Of a stretch of 64,000 bases of DNA, positions 48,801 to 54,912 are shown in pieces (the first letter of the stretch is position 1; the number at the start of each line of letters is the position of its first letter). Source of the DNA: Tolypothrix sp. PCC 7910. GTDB lineage: Bacteria > Cyanobacteriota > Cyanobacteriia > Cyanobacteriales > Nostocaceae. The position numbers and the translations under genes were made by a program. Location: NCBI RefSeq assembly GCF_011769525.1, contig NZ_CP050440.1, forward strand, positions 8,294,001-8,358,000, given 5' to 3'. The notes under the pieces are model-generated. The model worked only from the letters and a program-made list of their open reading frames with translations. It searched no databases and was not told where the DNA came from.

Positions 48801-49517
48801 GAAACCTGCTTGATAAATATCATTAGTAGCCCGTTTTTTCCCTTGGTAATATTCAGATCCGGCTCCTTCTTGAAAACAAGTATCTTGAATTTCCATACCT
48901 AGCGACACTGTCCAGCCGGGAAGCACCGACTCTGCTACCACAGTACCGCTCATATCTGGCTGAAATTGATAAACTAGTACACGATCTGCCTTGAGAAACT
49001 GCCTTACTTCTTTGGCTGTAATCCGCAATATTTCTTCTAGCTTCAAAGACTGACGAATTCTTAAAGCAATCGCTGCAATTAAGTGTTGTTGCTCTCGACT
49101 TTGTTCTAATTGTCGTAACAGGCGTAACTGCTCAACTGCATAATGAATAGCGCTGTGCAAAATTGTCGGTGTTAGCTGGCTTTTAAGTAAATAATCCTGG
49201 GCACCACTTTTCATTGCTTGTACCGCAATGGTTTCGTCTCCTTGCCCAGTCACCATAATCACAGCCGATTGACTATTTCTTAGCTGTTCTCTCAGCTGTC
49301 GAATAAACTCCAACCCATCACCATTAGGTAGAGCAAAATCCAGCAAAATTACATCTGGTATCTCGTACTGACACCAGTTCATTGCTGCTGTTGCTGTATC
49401 AAACTCTAAAATGCGATAAATATAGCGGCTATCATGCTGTAAAAAGCGACGGTAAGTCACCCGATCTTCAGCACAATCGTCAATCAACAAAATTGTCAAT
49501 AAGGGCAAGTGACTCAT
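39900..49517 (-). CDS. Giant multi-PAS hybrid histidine kinase (~3,205 aa)
   Basis: N-terminal receiver (LTILLIDDCAEDR, ILLDFALPNGDG), then a GAF domain of phytochrome-like type (about 145-310), then about 18 PAS/PAC modules counted by DITERKQAE-type linkers. The kinase core follows (NMSHELRTPLNAILGM, His near 2683; LLSNAIKFTPEGG; GTGLGLALVQ), and two C-terminal receivers (LLDLQLPNLSG, IIMDVQMPVMDG). ATG at 49517 is chosen over a TTG at 49526. No transmembrane segment is apparent, so it is soluble. Several PAS copies are near-duplicates. It contains a low-complexity insert inside the ATPase domain. Ligands are unknown. Confidence 0.93.
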   Translation of the reverse strand: MSHLPLLTILLIDDCAEDRVTYRRFLQHDSRYIYRILEFDTATAAMNWCQYEIPDVILLDFALPNGDGLEFIRQLREQLRNSQSAVIMVTGQGDETIAVQAMKSGAQDYLLKSQLTPTILHSAIHYAVEQLRLLRQLEQSREQQHLIAAIALRIRQSLKLEEILRITAKEVRQFLKADRVLVYQFQPDMSGTVVAESVLPGWTVSLGMEIQDTCFQEGAGSEYYQGKKRATNDIYQAGFTDCHLQLLEQFEVKANLVVPILVKDSLWGLLIAHQCSRTRNWEAMEIELLDQLGVQLSLAIQQANAYQQLQTELTERKWVEAALQASEEKLKLTLDFAHIGYWERNFITNEILASDNAICYFGYERNSINVTNEEWLSKIHPEDQEWVQGQLKQAIANKTDYVVEYRVVWPDNSIHWISSTGRAVYDHKGLPLVMLGVLMDISDRKQAEEKLRESEERFRSTFEQAAVGISHVSLSGQFIRFNQKFCEILGYTPAELQKLTFQEMTYPDDLAGGLQQSQKLLTGEMQTFSLEKRYIRQDGSIVWANLTCSLLRDRLGAPKYFISVIEDISHRKQMEAELRQNQEHLNMALEAADMGNWDWNITTGKVYWSPNLQRIFGMVPGTFNGNYETVVSMMHPEDRESVLQAINAAVYQKQEYHIEFRFIKADGTPRWALGNGKVFYDEQGNPTRMVGIDLDITERKQAEAILKESEERFRQIADSSPVLMWISGTDKLCHYFNRSWLEFTGRTLEQELGNGWLEKVHPDDYQNCLNTYVKAFDSRQSFQMEYRLQRFDGEYRWILDKGVPRFTDEGEFLGYMGSCIDISDRILAEQALQQLNQELEGRVEQRTAALKESEERWQLALKGSNDGIWDWNLKTNEVFFSTRWKEMRGYAEDEMDSNIEAWWNIIHPDDYERFRKSLDDHFAQKTPFFVEEYRVKHKNGSYIWVLNRGQALWDESGNVIRMSGATKDITERKLAEEELRKSQAHLSAAQRVARLGSWEFNLQTMEGWWSRETYEIYGRNPDEQPPSSLEENLQYIHPEDREYFTKKYHELLAESYQELEYRLLRPDSTITYVLMRVEVIYDTDNQPISIVGAILDITERKQAEAELLALSSLQQAILDGSDYAIISVNSQGLIQTFNSGAQKMLGYTAEEAINNTPELFHDLVEIQERSEILSRELGRPVASPIEFFSIKNQDGTYEDEWTYIHKNGDRFPVLLSATCLRKPDGEIWGFLGIAKDITQQKQMEAELRKNAAHLASAQQIAHLGSWEFDFQTQQIYWSAESFEIYGRDPRSGMPTYEELRQLIHPDDRDRHDHVVEQASQNGKSYQIEYRFYHSNGSLRYALARGEVILDVNGKPKQFIGTVQDITDHKLAEEKLQSLSDRLSLALKAGAIGTWDWDIIHEAHWDDRMYELYGIVPGSESWALYQEWLNILHPDDRASADAAFQAAVRGEKEFDTEFRIIHADGSIRHIKAAASLQRNQQGEVQRAVGINYDITERKQIEAALRESERRYATLAEASPVAIFRIDAEGNCVYINERWSEMTGRPTESALGMGWLEAVHPEDREYMLKQRSQSLSKTPRLIRNESRHLLPDGSITWVYAQLVPETNPDGNFIGYIGTLTDITSRKQIEAALWESERRYASLAEASPVAIFRLDAAGQCMYVNERWCEMTGRPAEEAMGYKWLNAVHPEDRDRFIGFSPSSTSENIKCDEGRHLRPDGSICWFYVQVVSETDTEGKIIGYVGTLTDITARKEAEIALQESERRYANLAHTVPVAIFRFDSDINCVYVNNRWSQITGRPTEAAMGRQWLEAIHPEDRDRIGKEWAEWAQTYKPGKIFKNQGRHIWPDGKITWFDSYVLPETNQENRIIGYIGTIVDVTDRKEAEIALKESERRYATLAEAVPVGIIRFDAQGNCIYVNERWCDMTGQSTQAALGMGYLDVLHPEDRDQLLMDWSQWTQLSQPRMLFQREGRYIRPDGNINWFSGYALPEINPDGSVVGYVGTLTDITERKQSEFKLRKLSDRLALAVQSGGFGIWEWDIANDVLFWDERMHELYGVQPSEFDGVYETWIQRIHPDDRAAADALSQRARQGETEYNTEFRVIHPDGSIRYIKAYALIKKNQQGEALRMVGVNYDITERKLAELELIRNRDLREVIYNESTDAIFLVDPQTLLTIDCNRRAVELFAANHKADLIGISGNTLQHQPFSEAELAAIEAEMESKGFWSRELEYVNYQGNSFWGNIASKPITVAGRRLNLVRITDISDRKQTEEILATYTRELADLYNNAPCGYHSLDADGRFVNVNDTELQWLGYSYEEIIGQPFLDYITEASRPVFLANYPQFKERGWVKDLEFDMICKDGTILPVLLNATAVKGEDGIFIASRSSIFDIRDRKQAEQAMMKYAREVEDLYDNAPCGYHSLDSEGKFIKVNQTELQWLGYTREEMIGKPLLNFFTESSREAFFKNYPRFLEQGVIKDLEYEIVCKDGTILPVLISATAVKDPGGNYIYNRATMFDIREQQAALRERKQAELELQESRTMLRLVLDTIPQRVFWKDCESRYIGCNPSFANDYQLTPDEIIGKTDLELPWAEWAHLYRADDAFVINTKIAKLGYEEPTINLNGDQVWLRTSKVPLTNSAGEVIGILGSYEDITERKQAEEQLQHTNHQLAHANVELARATRLKDEFLANMSHELRTPLNAILGMSEGLQEAVFGEVNERQIKAISTIERSGKHLLELINDILDLSKIESGKLELQLSDVPVRTLCDASISFIKQMALKKNIGLSTRIAENLGNIYVDDRRLRQVLINLLSNAIKFTPEGGSIRLEVSLEEAGEQRIRGAEEVEEAEEANSSSSPSSPPPPHICFSVIDTGIGIRTEDISKLFQPFMQLDSSLNRQYNGTGLGLALVQRIATLHGGTVSVSSTVGEGSCFIVRIPYQTSDRLSPMQVTAPLPSHRLPADNAQVLIIEDSIPAAEQITRYLTEMGMQPVVYPRGEGSVEEVLRVQPAFILLDLQLPNLSGWDVLNQLQNNPQTKEIPVIIISVVDERTKGLAQGAAEYIVKPITRQQFQATLEKLQYNPRHDSKALIVVPQPAVNSPLILLADDNQANIDTMSGYLESRGYRLILAKNGQEALEFAKSQQPDLIIMDVQMPVMDGLEAMRHLRQERQFDHVPIIALTALAMPGDRENCLDAGANEYLSKPIKLKQLAVTIQQLLGK
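40960..41065 (-). repeat. Low-complexity insert inside the kinase ATPase domain
   Basis: Encodes EEVEEAEEANSSSSPSSPPPP between the LEVSLEEAG and CFSVIDTGIG strands of the ATPase domain. The DNA (GGTGATGAGG and CTTCCTCTGC units) looks like the intergenic tandem repeats of this genome. The frame is kept, so it is an in-frame intruding repeat. Confidence 0.7.
43490..45015 (-). repeat. Four tandem duplicated PAS-coding units
   Basis: Four consecutive PAS units start with ESERRYATLAEA-type sequence and contain a WSEMTGRPTE/WCEMTGRPAE motif and PEDRD. Their close similarity shows tandem duplication within the gene. Confidence 0.8.
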
Positions 49518-50041
49518 ACAGCACAAATCTCAACGCGATCGCGTTTTACAAGCGATTGTACCTCCATATCCATCAAGTTAAAAACCTTACTTAACATATA
49601 GATAGCTTAGAGAATAATCTATAGTGCTAGTGAAAAATGACAGAACTGTTTAATTTAACAGATGATGGAGAGGGCACAACAGATTGAGCGCTCAGTGACA
49701 CCTGTATTGTGGCACAGTTAAAAATTACAGCAATCAGCTAATGCGCTTAAAAGTTTGCATTTTTTTTGTGAAGAAAATCTTTAATTATGGGGATGGGAAA
49801 TGGGGAATTGAGTTATGCTTATTCTCTTTTTCTCTCAGCCTCAGCACATAATCCCTAATTGATTGTATTAAATCTATGTGATAATCTGTGATTAAAAATT
49901 TTCATAAAATTTATTAATGAATTCCGTGTTCTGGTCTAATTGAATAAAATTAAAATACTTCAATTCTAGTAATTTATACTTAAATACAATTAAGAAAGTA
50001 GCCCCAATGAAAAAATTTTCATCGCCATACATAAAAGAAGG
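49518..50041. other. AT-rich spacer upstream of the giant kinase
   Basis: Promoter side of the giant kinase gene. A 75-codon minus-strand frame at 49892-50119 runs into transposon-end repeats and is not supported. No RNA gene recognised. Confidence 0.4.
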
Positions 50042-50095
50042 TGTCGGGTAACAAATTAAATGTCGTCTTAACAAATTAATGTCACCGAAATATTT

Positions 50096-50135
50096 AAGGC
50101 TATAATCCTCACTGCACAAGGATTATAGCCTTTTT
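50096..50135. terminator. Hairpin terminator inside the transposon-end region
   Basis: Stem GGCTATAATCC / GGATTATAGCC with a 10-base loop, followed by TTTTTG on the plus strand and preceded by A residues, so it could work in both directions. Confidence 0.7.
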
Positions 50136-50240
50136 GATTTCCATTTAATTTAGGAAATTATTTAACAAATTAAATGTCTTTGTTTAAATATTTAACATTT
50201 TTGTACATTCACAAATTAGATGTCGCTAGATTTTTACTAT

Positions 50241-50271
50241 AAAACCCTTGCGAGGCAAGGGTTTTAATAAC
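50241..50271. terminator. Hairpin terminator AAAACCCTTGC/GCAAGGGTTTT
   Basis: Perfect 11-bp stem with a 3-base loop. The A- and T-flanked arms make it a good bidirectional terminator. Confidence 0.7.
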
Positions 50272-50330
50272 TTTTAAGATGATTTTATAACCAAGTGATA
50301 TTTATCTTATTTCACAAATTACACTAGCGA

Positions 50331-50353
50331 AAACCCCGCACCAAGCGGGGTTT
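50331..50353 (-). terminator. Terminator downstream of tRNA-Thr
   Basis: Stem AAACCCCGC / GCGGGGTTT, immediately 3' of the tRNA on the minus strand, with T residues closing the stem. Confidence 0.75.
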
Positions 50354-50360
50354 GATTTAA

Positions 50361-50432
50361 AGCCAGCAGTCGGATTTGAACCGACGACCTTCCGATTACA
50401 AGTCGGATGCACTACCACTGTGCTATGCTGGC
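50361..50432 (-). tRNA. tRNA-Thr (anticodon UGU)
   Basis: 72 nt on the minus strand. Acceptor stem GCCAGCA / TGCTGGC, D-loop AGTGGTAGTGC, anticodon stem TCCGA/TCGGA around CTTGTAA giving UGU, and T-arm GTCGG TTCAAAT CCGAC. No CCA is encoded. Complete cloverleaf. The adjacent transposon-end repeats lie on its 3' side. Confidence 0.95.
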
Positions 50433-50807
50433 GGGCTGAGGTGTTGCTCTTAAGCACTAACCGATTTCTAATCGTAGCATACGCAAAAGATTTGTCAAGG
50501 AAAACAATTAAAAAATTTTTTGAACCTACAAGAGGCAGGAAAAATCTGAGGAATTTATCCGATGCAACCTGTTTTTGCTAAGCTTTCACATTCGAGAGCG
50601 GTTTGCAAGTGTGACATTTGTAGGACAACTAACAAAAATCAAGCATATTAATCACCCATAAAGTTGATAAATTAATAGTCATAGCAAAAGCTAACTTCCA
50701 TCCTGGGCTAGGCACGAAAACATCTGGTAGAGTTTTAAGGCGATACTTTTTTGGTAGGACTGGCTAAAGGAACACAAAGACATCATTATTATTTACAGAT
50801 CACAAGC
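50433..50807. other. Spacer between tRNA-Thr and argF
   Basis: AT-rich. Should hold the tRNA promoter (minus) and the argF promoter (plus). An in-frame extension of argF starts at 50751 but is not used. No other gene recognised. Confidence 0.4.
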
Positions 50808-51728
50808 ATGGCAGCGTTGAACGGACGAGATTTATTAAGTCTGGCGGATCTGAGTTCTACAGAACTTCAGGAACTCCTACAATTAGCAACTCAACTCAAG
50901 TCAAAACAGCTAAAGCTACACAGTAATAAAGTGTTGGGATTATTGTTTTCCAAAGCTTCAACTCGTACACGCGTGAGTTTTACTGTGGCTATGTACCAAC
51001 TAGGTGGACAGGTAATTGATCTGAACCCGAATGTTACTCAAGTGAGTCGTGGGGAACCAGTGCAAGATACAGCTAGGGTGTTGGATCGATATCTGGATGT
51101 GTTGGCAATCCGTACGTTCGCTCAACAAGAGTTGGAAACTTTTGCTAACTATGCCAAGATTCCTGTAATTAATGCGCTGACTGATGCAGAACATCCCTGT
51201 CAGGTATTAGCAGATTTAATGACAATTCAAGAGTGCTTTGGTAGCCTCAAAGGGTTAACTTTAACCTACGTAGGTGATGGCAATAATGTCGCTAACTCTT
51301 TAATGTTGGGTTGTGCTTTGGCAGGAATGAATGTCAGAATTGCGACACCTAAAGGCTATGAGCCAGATAATAAAATTGTAGAACAGGCAAGAGCGATCGC
51401 TAATCATCAAACTGAAGTTCTCCTCACTAACGATCCAGAAATTGCTGCTAAAGAGGCAGCTGTTCTCTACACTGATGTCTGGGCAAGTATGGGTCAAGAA
51501 TCAGAAGCAGACGATCGCTTCCCCATCTTCCAAGATTACCAAATTTCCGAGCAGTTATTGAGTCTGGCTGACCGCGAAGCTATTGTTTTACACTGCCTAC
51601 CAGCCCATCGTGGTGAAGAAATTACCGAAGCCGTCATTGAAGGTTCACAATCACGGGTTTGGGATCAAGCCGAAAATCGAATGCACGCCCAAAAAGCTTT
51701 GTTGGCTAGTATTTTAGGGGCAGAGTAA
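50808..51728 (+). CDS. argF: Ornithine carbamoyltransferase
   Basis: 306 residues. Carbamoyl-phosphate loop FSKASTRTRVSF, DAEHPCQVLAD, and the ornithine-side HCLPAHRGEE. It makes citrulline in arginine synthesis. ATG at 50808 gives the family N-terminus (MAALNGRDLLSLADL); an upstream start at 50751 adds a non-conserved leader. Confidence 0.95.
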   Translation: MAALNGRDLLSLADLSSTELQELLQLATQLKSKQLKLHSNKVLGLLFSKASTRTRVSFTVAMYQLGGQVIDLNPNVTQVSRGEPVQDTARVLDRYLDVLAIRTFAQQELETFANYAKIPVINALTDAEHPCQVLADLMTIQECFGSLKGLTLTYVGDGNNVANSLMLGCALAGMNVRIATPKGYEPDNKIVEQARAIANHQTEVLLTNDPEIAAKEAAVLYTDVWASMGQESEADDRFPIFQDYQISEQLLSLADREAIVLHCLPAHRGEEITEAVIEGSQSRVWDQAENRMHAQKALLASILGAE

Positions 51729-51986
51729 GGAAAGGCTAGAGATTTGTAGGTTGAGCAGGGGGAGAAAGAATTATTGTTTACTTTTAACCCCTAATTTTTT
51801 AGCATAGAGTTTTCTGCTCAAATCTCATACTTTTCCCTGTTTGCTTTTGAGGAACTCTATTTTTTCACATGGATGAGGTTTAAATGTATTTTTCATCCTC
51901 AAGCATTCATAAAAAACGACCTCATCCTTTATTTCCTTTGATTATTGTTCGCTATATAGCATTTCTATTTCATTTGTGAAAGTAAA

Positions 51987-52000
51987 AGTACATTTGTACC
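51987..52000. promoter_or_regulatory. LexA box 1
   Basis: AGTACATTTGTACC fits the cyanobacterial LexA consensus RGTACNNNDGTWCB at every defined position. About 185 bp before lexA. Confidence 0.75.
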
Positions 52001-52139
52001 TGCTCTTTTCCTGTTTCTTACCTTAGCCAGTAATTTCACAACTCATAGAGAATCGCTATATTTACAAATCAATTTCAAAATTAAATCGAATTGCCATATA
52101 TTCTTTTTAGTTTTATCTTGCTTATATGGGATTTTATGT

Positions 52140-52153
52140 AGTACTAATGTTCT
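52140..52153. promoter_or_regulatory. LexA box 2
   Basis: AGTACTAATGTTCT fits RGTACNNNDGTWCB at every defined position. It lies 32 bp before the lexA start codon, where it can block transcription (autorepression). Confidence 0.82.
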
Positions 52154-52185
52154 AGGGACATTTGTAATTACTTCCCAACAAAATT

Positions 52186-52791
52186 ATGGAACGTTTAACC
52201 GAAGCTCAACAAGAACTTTATGAATGGCTGGCAGAATACATCCGAACGCATCAGCATTCGCCTTCAATTCGGCAAATGATGCAAGCGATGAATTTGAAGT
52301 CACCAGCACCAATTCAAAGCCGTTTAGAACATTTACGCACTAAAGGGTATATTGAATGGACTGAAGGGAAAGCGCGCACAATTCGGATTTTACGTCCTGT
52401 AGCAACAGGTGTACCAATTTTAGGTACTATTGCTGCTGGAGGTTTAATAGAACCTTTCACAGATGCTGTCGAGCATTTAGATATTACTAATTTTTCCTTA
52501 CCTCCCCAAAGTTATGCTTTGCGGGTAGCTGGCGACAGCATGATTGAAGATTTAATTGCTGATGGAGATTTAGTATTTTTGCGTCCAGTACCAGAACCAA
52601 ATCAACTTAAAAATGGCACCATTGTTGCTGCCAGAGTTGATGGTCATGGTACTACATTAAAGCGTTTTTATCGTAGTGGCGATCGCGTGACTCTCAAACC
52701 TGCAAATGCTAAATACCAACCAATTGAAGTTCTGGCTATGAATGTACAAGTGCAAGGTTCTTTAGTCGCCGTTTGGCGTGATTATAACTAG
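52186..52791 (+). CDS. lexA: LexA repressor
   Basis: 201 residues. N-terminal winged helix (EWLAEYIRTHQHSPSIRQM, RLEHLRTKGYIEW), cleavage bond in IAAGGLIEP (Ala84-Gly85), catalytic Ser in GDSMIEDLI near 117 and Lys in TTLKRFY near 158. All residues needed for RecA-stimulated self-cleavage are present. It is a repressor of the SOS regulon, although in some cyanobacteria LexA has other targets. Two LexA boxes upstream indicate autoregulation. It is directly upstream of the Dnd restriction gene on the same strand. Confidence 0.95.
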   Translation: MERLTEAQQELYEWLAEYIRTHQHSPSIRQMMQAMNLKSPAPIQSRLEHLRTKGYIEWTEGKARTIRILRPVATGVPILGTIAAGGLIEPFTDAVEHLDITNFSLPPQSYALRVAGDSMIEDLIADGDLVFLRPVPEPNQLKNGTIVAARVDGHGTTLKRFYRSGDRVTLKPANAKYQPIEVLAMNVQVQGSLVAVWRDYN

Positions 52792-52799
52792 GGCATGGG

Positions 52800-52898
52800 G
52801 CATAGGGCATGGGAGGGATGAGGGAGACAAGGGGACAAGGGGAGAAATTACCAATTACCAATGTCCAATTCCCAATGACAAATGACAAATGACAAATT
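52800..52898. repeat. STRR tract reaching the next start codon
   Basis: GGGCATGGGGCATAGG-type units, TTACCAATTACC units and ATGACAAATGACAA units directly abut the ATG of the helicase gene. No Shine-Dalgarno is visible in it. Confidence 0.75.
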
Positions 52899-54380
52899 AT
52901 GTACCTGACGCTAAATAGAGTGCAGCAACTACCAGGTTTTCGCTTACGATTGCCATTGTTAAGAGAAAATCAGGGCAGTTATCAAACTCAAAAATCATTA
53001 CCAGGATGCCCAAAAATGCCGCAATCTCTGCAATTGCGGCAATATCAGCGCCAAGCTATGACAAGCTGGTTTGCTAATAATGGCAGAGGTACGCTCAAAA
53101 TGGCTACTGGTAGTGGTAAGACTATCACAGCATTGGTGATCGCTTGTGAATTGTATCAGCAGATTAATTTACAAGTTTTGGTGGTGGTTTGTCCCTATCG
53201 TCATCTTGTCACCCAATGGGCACGAGAATGCGAAAAATTTAACTTGCAGCCGATTTTAGCATTTGAGAATGTCCGCAATTGGCAAAGTCAACTCTCTACC
53301 CAAATCTATAATCTACGTTCTGGTTCCCAAAGATTTGTCACGGTGATTACTACCAACTCCACATTAATTGGAGATGGTTTTCAGTCACAGGTGAAATATT
53401 TCCCCGACAGAACTTTAATTATTGGCGATGAAGCCCATAATTTAGGCGCACCAAAGTTAGAAGAATGTCTACCACGACGGATTGGGCTGCGTTTGGCATT
53501 GTCTGCCACACCGGAAAGGTACTTTGATGATGATGGTACCCAATCTTTGTTTGATTATTTCGGCCCTGTGCTGCAACCAGAGTTTACTTTGAGAGATGCG
53601 ATCGCTCAAGGAGCTTTGGTACATTATCTCTATTACCCGATTTTGGTGGAATTAACAGAAGCCGAAAGTATTGCCTATTTAAAATTAACGCGCAGAATTG
53701 GGCGATCGCTTCTTTATCGGGAAAGAGAAAATGGCACAGTTGGAGATTTTGAAGATAACGAAGATTTAAAGCCATTGTTAATGCAACGTGCCAGATTAAT
53801 TGGTGCAGCAGAAAACAAGTTAACTGCTTTGCGGGAATTAATGGCAACTCGCAAAGATACCACTCACACCCTATTTTATTGCAGTGATGGTTCGCAAGAG
53901 GCGGGACAACGTTCATCGTTGCGTCAACTCAAAGCCGTTGCTAAAATTCTCGGAGTGGAATTGGGGTACAAAGTTAGTACCTACACAGCCCAAACTTCCT
54001 TACAAGAAAGAGAAGTTTTACGCCGTCAATTTGAAAGCGGAGAATTGCAAGGTTTAGTCGCCATTCGCTGTTTAGATGAGGGTGTCGATATTCCTGCAAT
54101 TCAAACTGCAGTAATTTTATCAAGTTCCGGTAATCCTCGGCAGTTTATCCAAAGACGCGGGCGCGTTTTACGTCCCCATCCTGGGAAAGAACGCGCCATT
54201 ATTTACGACATGATTGTGTTACCGCCAGATTTAGAAAGGGAAACTATAGAAGTAGAACGCAATTTATTAAAAAAAGAATTGCGGCGCTTTGTAGAGTTTG
54301 CCGATTTAGCTGACAACGCCGGCGAAGCGAGGATGAAGTTACTTGCTTTACAAAAACGGTATGGTTTATTAGATATATGA
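52899..54380 (+). CDS. Dnd-type superfamily 2 helicase, putative restriction protein
   Basis: 493 residues. Helicase motifs: KMATGSGKTITAL (Walker A), IIGDEAHNLG (DEAH), LALSATPERY (motif III), then FIQRRGRVLRPHPGK (motif VI). The size and order fit the family called DNA phosphorothioation system restriction enzyme (dnd_restrict_1). It is encoded near dndD, 358 bp upstream. Proposed role: restricts unmodified DNA. No separate nuclease domain is obvious, so cutting may need a partner. A short tandem repeat sits immediately before the start. Confidence 0.78.
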   Translation: MYLTLNRVQQLPGFRLRLPLLRENQGSYQTQKSLPGCPKMPQSLQLRQYQRQAMTSWFANNGRGTLKMATGSGKTITALVIACELYQQINLQVLVVVCPYRHLVTQWARECEKFNLQPILAFENVRNWQSQLSTQIYNLRSGSQRFVTVITTNSTLIGDGFQSQVKYFPDRTLIIGDEAHNLGAPKLEECLPRRIGLRLALSATPERYFDDDGTQSLFDYFGPVLQPEFTLRDAIAQGALVHYLYYPILVELTEAESIAYLKLTRRIGRSLLYRERENGTVGDFEDNEDLKPLLMQRARLIGAAENKLTALRELMATRKDTTHTLFYCSDGSQEAGQRSSLRQLKAVAKILGVELGYKVSTYTAQTSLQEREVLRRQFESGELQGLVAIRCLDEGVDIPAIQTAVILSSSGNPRQFIQRRGRVLRPHPGKERAIIYDMIVLPPDLERETIEVERNLLKKELRRFVEFADLADNAGEARMKLLALQKRYGLLDI

Positions 54381-54393
54381 ATCGCCGATGGAC

Positions 54394-54438
54394 GCAGATA
54401 AACGCCGATTATTTATCTGTGTTTATCTGCGGTTTTTT
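54394..54438 (+). terminator. Rho-independent terminator after the helicase gene
   Basis: Stem GCAGATAAAC / GTTTATCTGC with the loop between, followed by GGTTTTTTATT. It separates the helicase from the dndD transcript. Confidence 0.8.
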
Positions 54439-54738
54439 ATTGCTTTTTGTAAAAACTTTGGTAATAGTGAAGAATGAGGAACTGGGGTATGGGATAATCA
54501 AATTATCTTCTTTATAATGGGATGTTAGCGAAATTTTTAAAATCGCAAATATTCCATTATATTATATGCTTTCAGTATATCAGCAAAGGAATTTTAAATA
54601 AAGTCCTTCCCACTAAAAATTTTCTATTTTACCCCACCAATTTGTGAGAAATTAAAGATAAGACAAAGGGTAGAGCAGAAGATGCGATCGCACTCGAAGA
54701 TACAGGTAAAATAAAGAAACAATTATCTACTATCCGCG
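54439..54738. other. Promoter-side spacer of the small ORF-dndD pair
   Basis: 300 bp, AT-rich, with one HIP1 site. No LexA box found. Presumably the promoter. Confidence 0.4.
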
Positions 54739-54912
54739 ATGTCACCAGAGCAAAATATCGATGATGTGCAGGAGCCAATTACCAGCGCCCCGCCGGAAGT
54801 ACGGCAGATTATTGAGCGGGTATGGAAGCTGGAAAAAGGCAGACTAGATAAGAGAATTAACAGCCACATTAACGATGAAATTTTGGTGATTATCAAAGAA
54901 GAGGTGCGATGA
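54739..54912 (+). CDS. 57-residue protein overlapping dndD
   Basis: Begins at an ATG and ends in the ATGA that also starts dndD (4-bp overlap), so translation is probably coupled. The product starts MSPEQNIDDVQEPITSAP and has a helical core (EVRQIIERVWKLEKGRLDKR). It is about half the length of canonical DndE (~110 residues) and shares no motif I recognise with it. A small Dnd accessory or DndE substitute is a hypothesis. Confidence 0.65.
   Translation: MSPEQNIDDVQEPITSAPPEVRQIIERVWKLEKGRLDKRINSHINDEILVIIKEEVR

Larger units (their letters stand above)
50042..50330. mobile_element. Relic transposon end, Tn7-like / type V-K CAST-like
   Basis: Four same-direction repeats: ACAAATTAAATGTCG (50051), ACAAATTAATGTCAC (50071), ACAAATTAAATGTCT (50165) and ACAAATTAGATGTCG (50211). 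A further ACAAATTAC half-site lies near 50314. The first follows TGTCGGGTA (50042) and the last follows TGTACATTC (50202). These resemble TnsB-binding repeats and TGTACA ends of cyanobacterial V-K CRISPR-associated transposons, as I recall them. No TnsB, TnsC, TniQ or Cas12k gene is in the window, so this is a remnant. It lies just downstream of a tRNA gene, a favoured CAST target. Confidence 0.6.
51729..52185. promoter_or_regulatory. Upstream region of lexA
   Basis: 457 bp, AT-rich. Holds two LexA boxes, listed separately. No other gene recognised. Confidence 0.5.

Noticed and set aside
49892-50119. 75-codon minus-strand frame upstream of the giant kinase
   Set aside because: It begins within a terminator hairpin and transposon-end repeats; no family resemblance.
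52186-54380. SOS control of the Dnd helicase by its own LexA box
   Set aside because: No sequence fitting RGTACNNNDGTWCB was found between lexA and the helicase start.
54739-54912. Canonical DndE
   Set aside because: At 57 residues it is about half the usual length and shows no motif recognisable as DndE.
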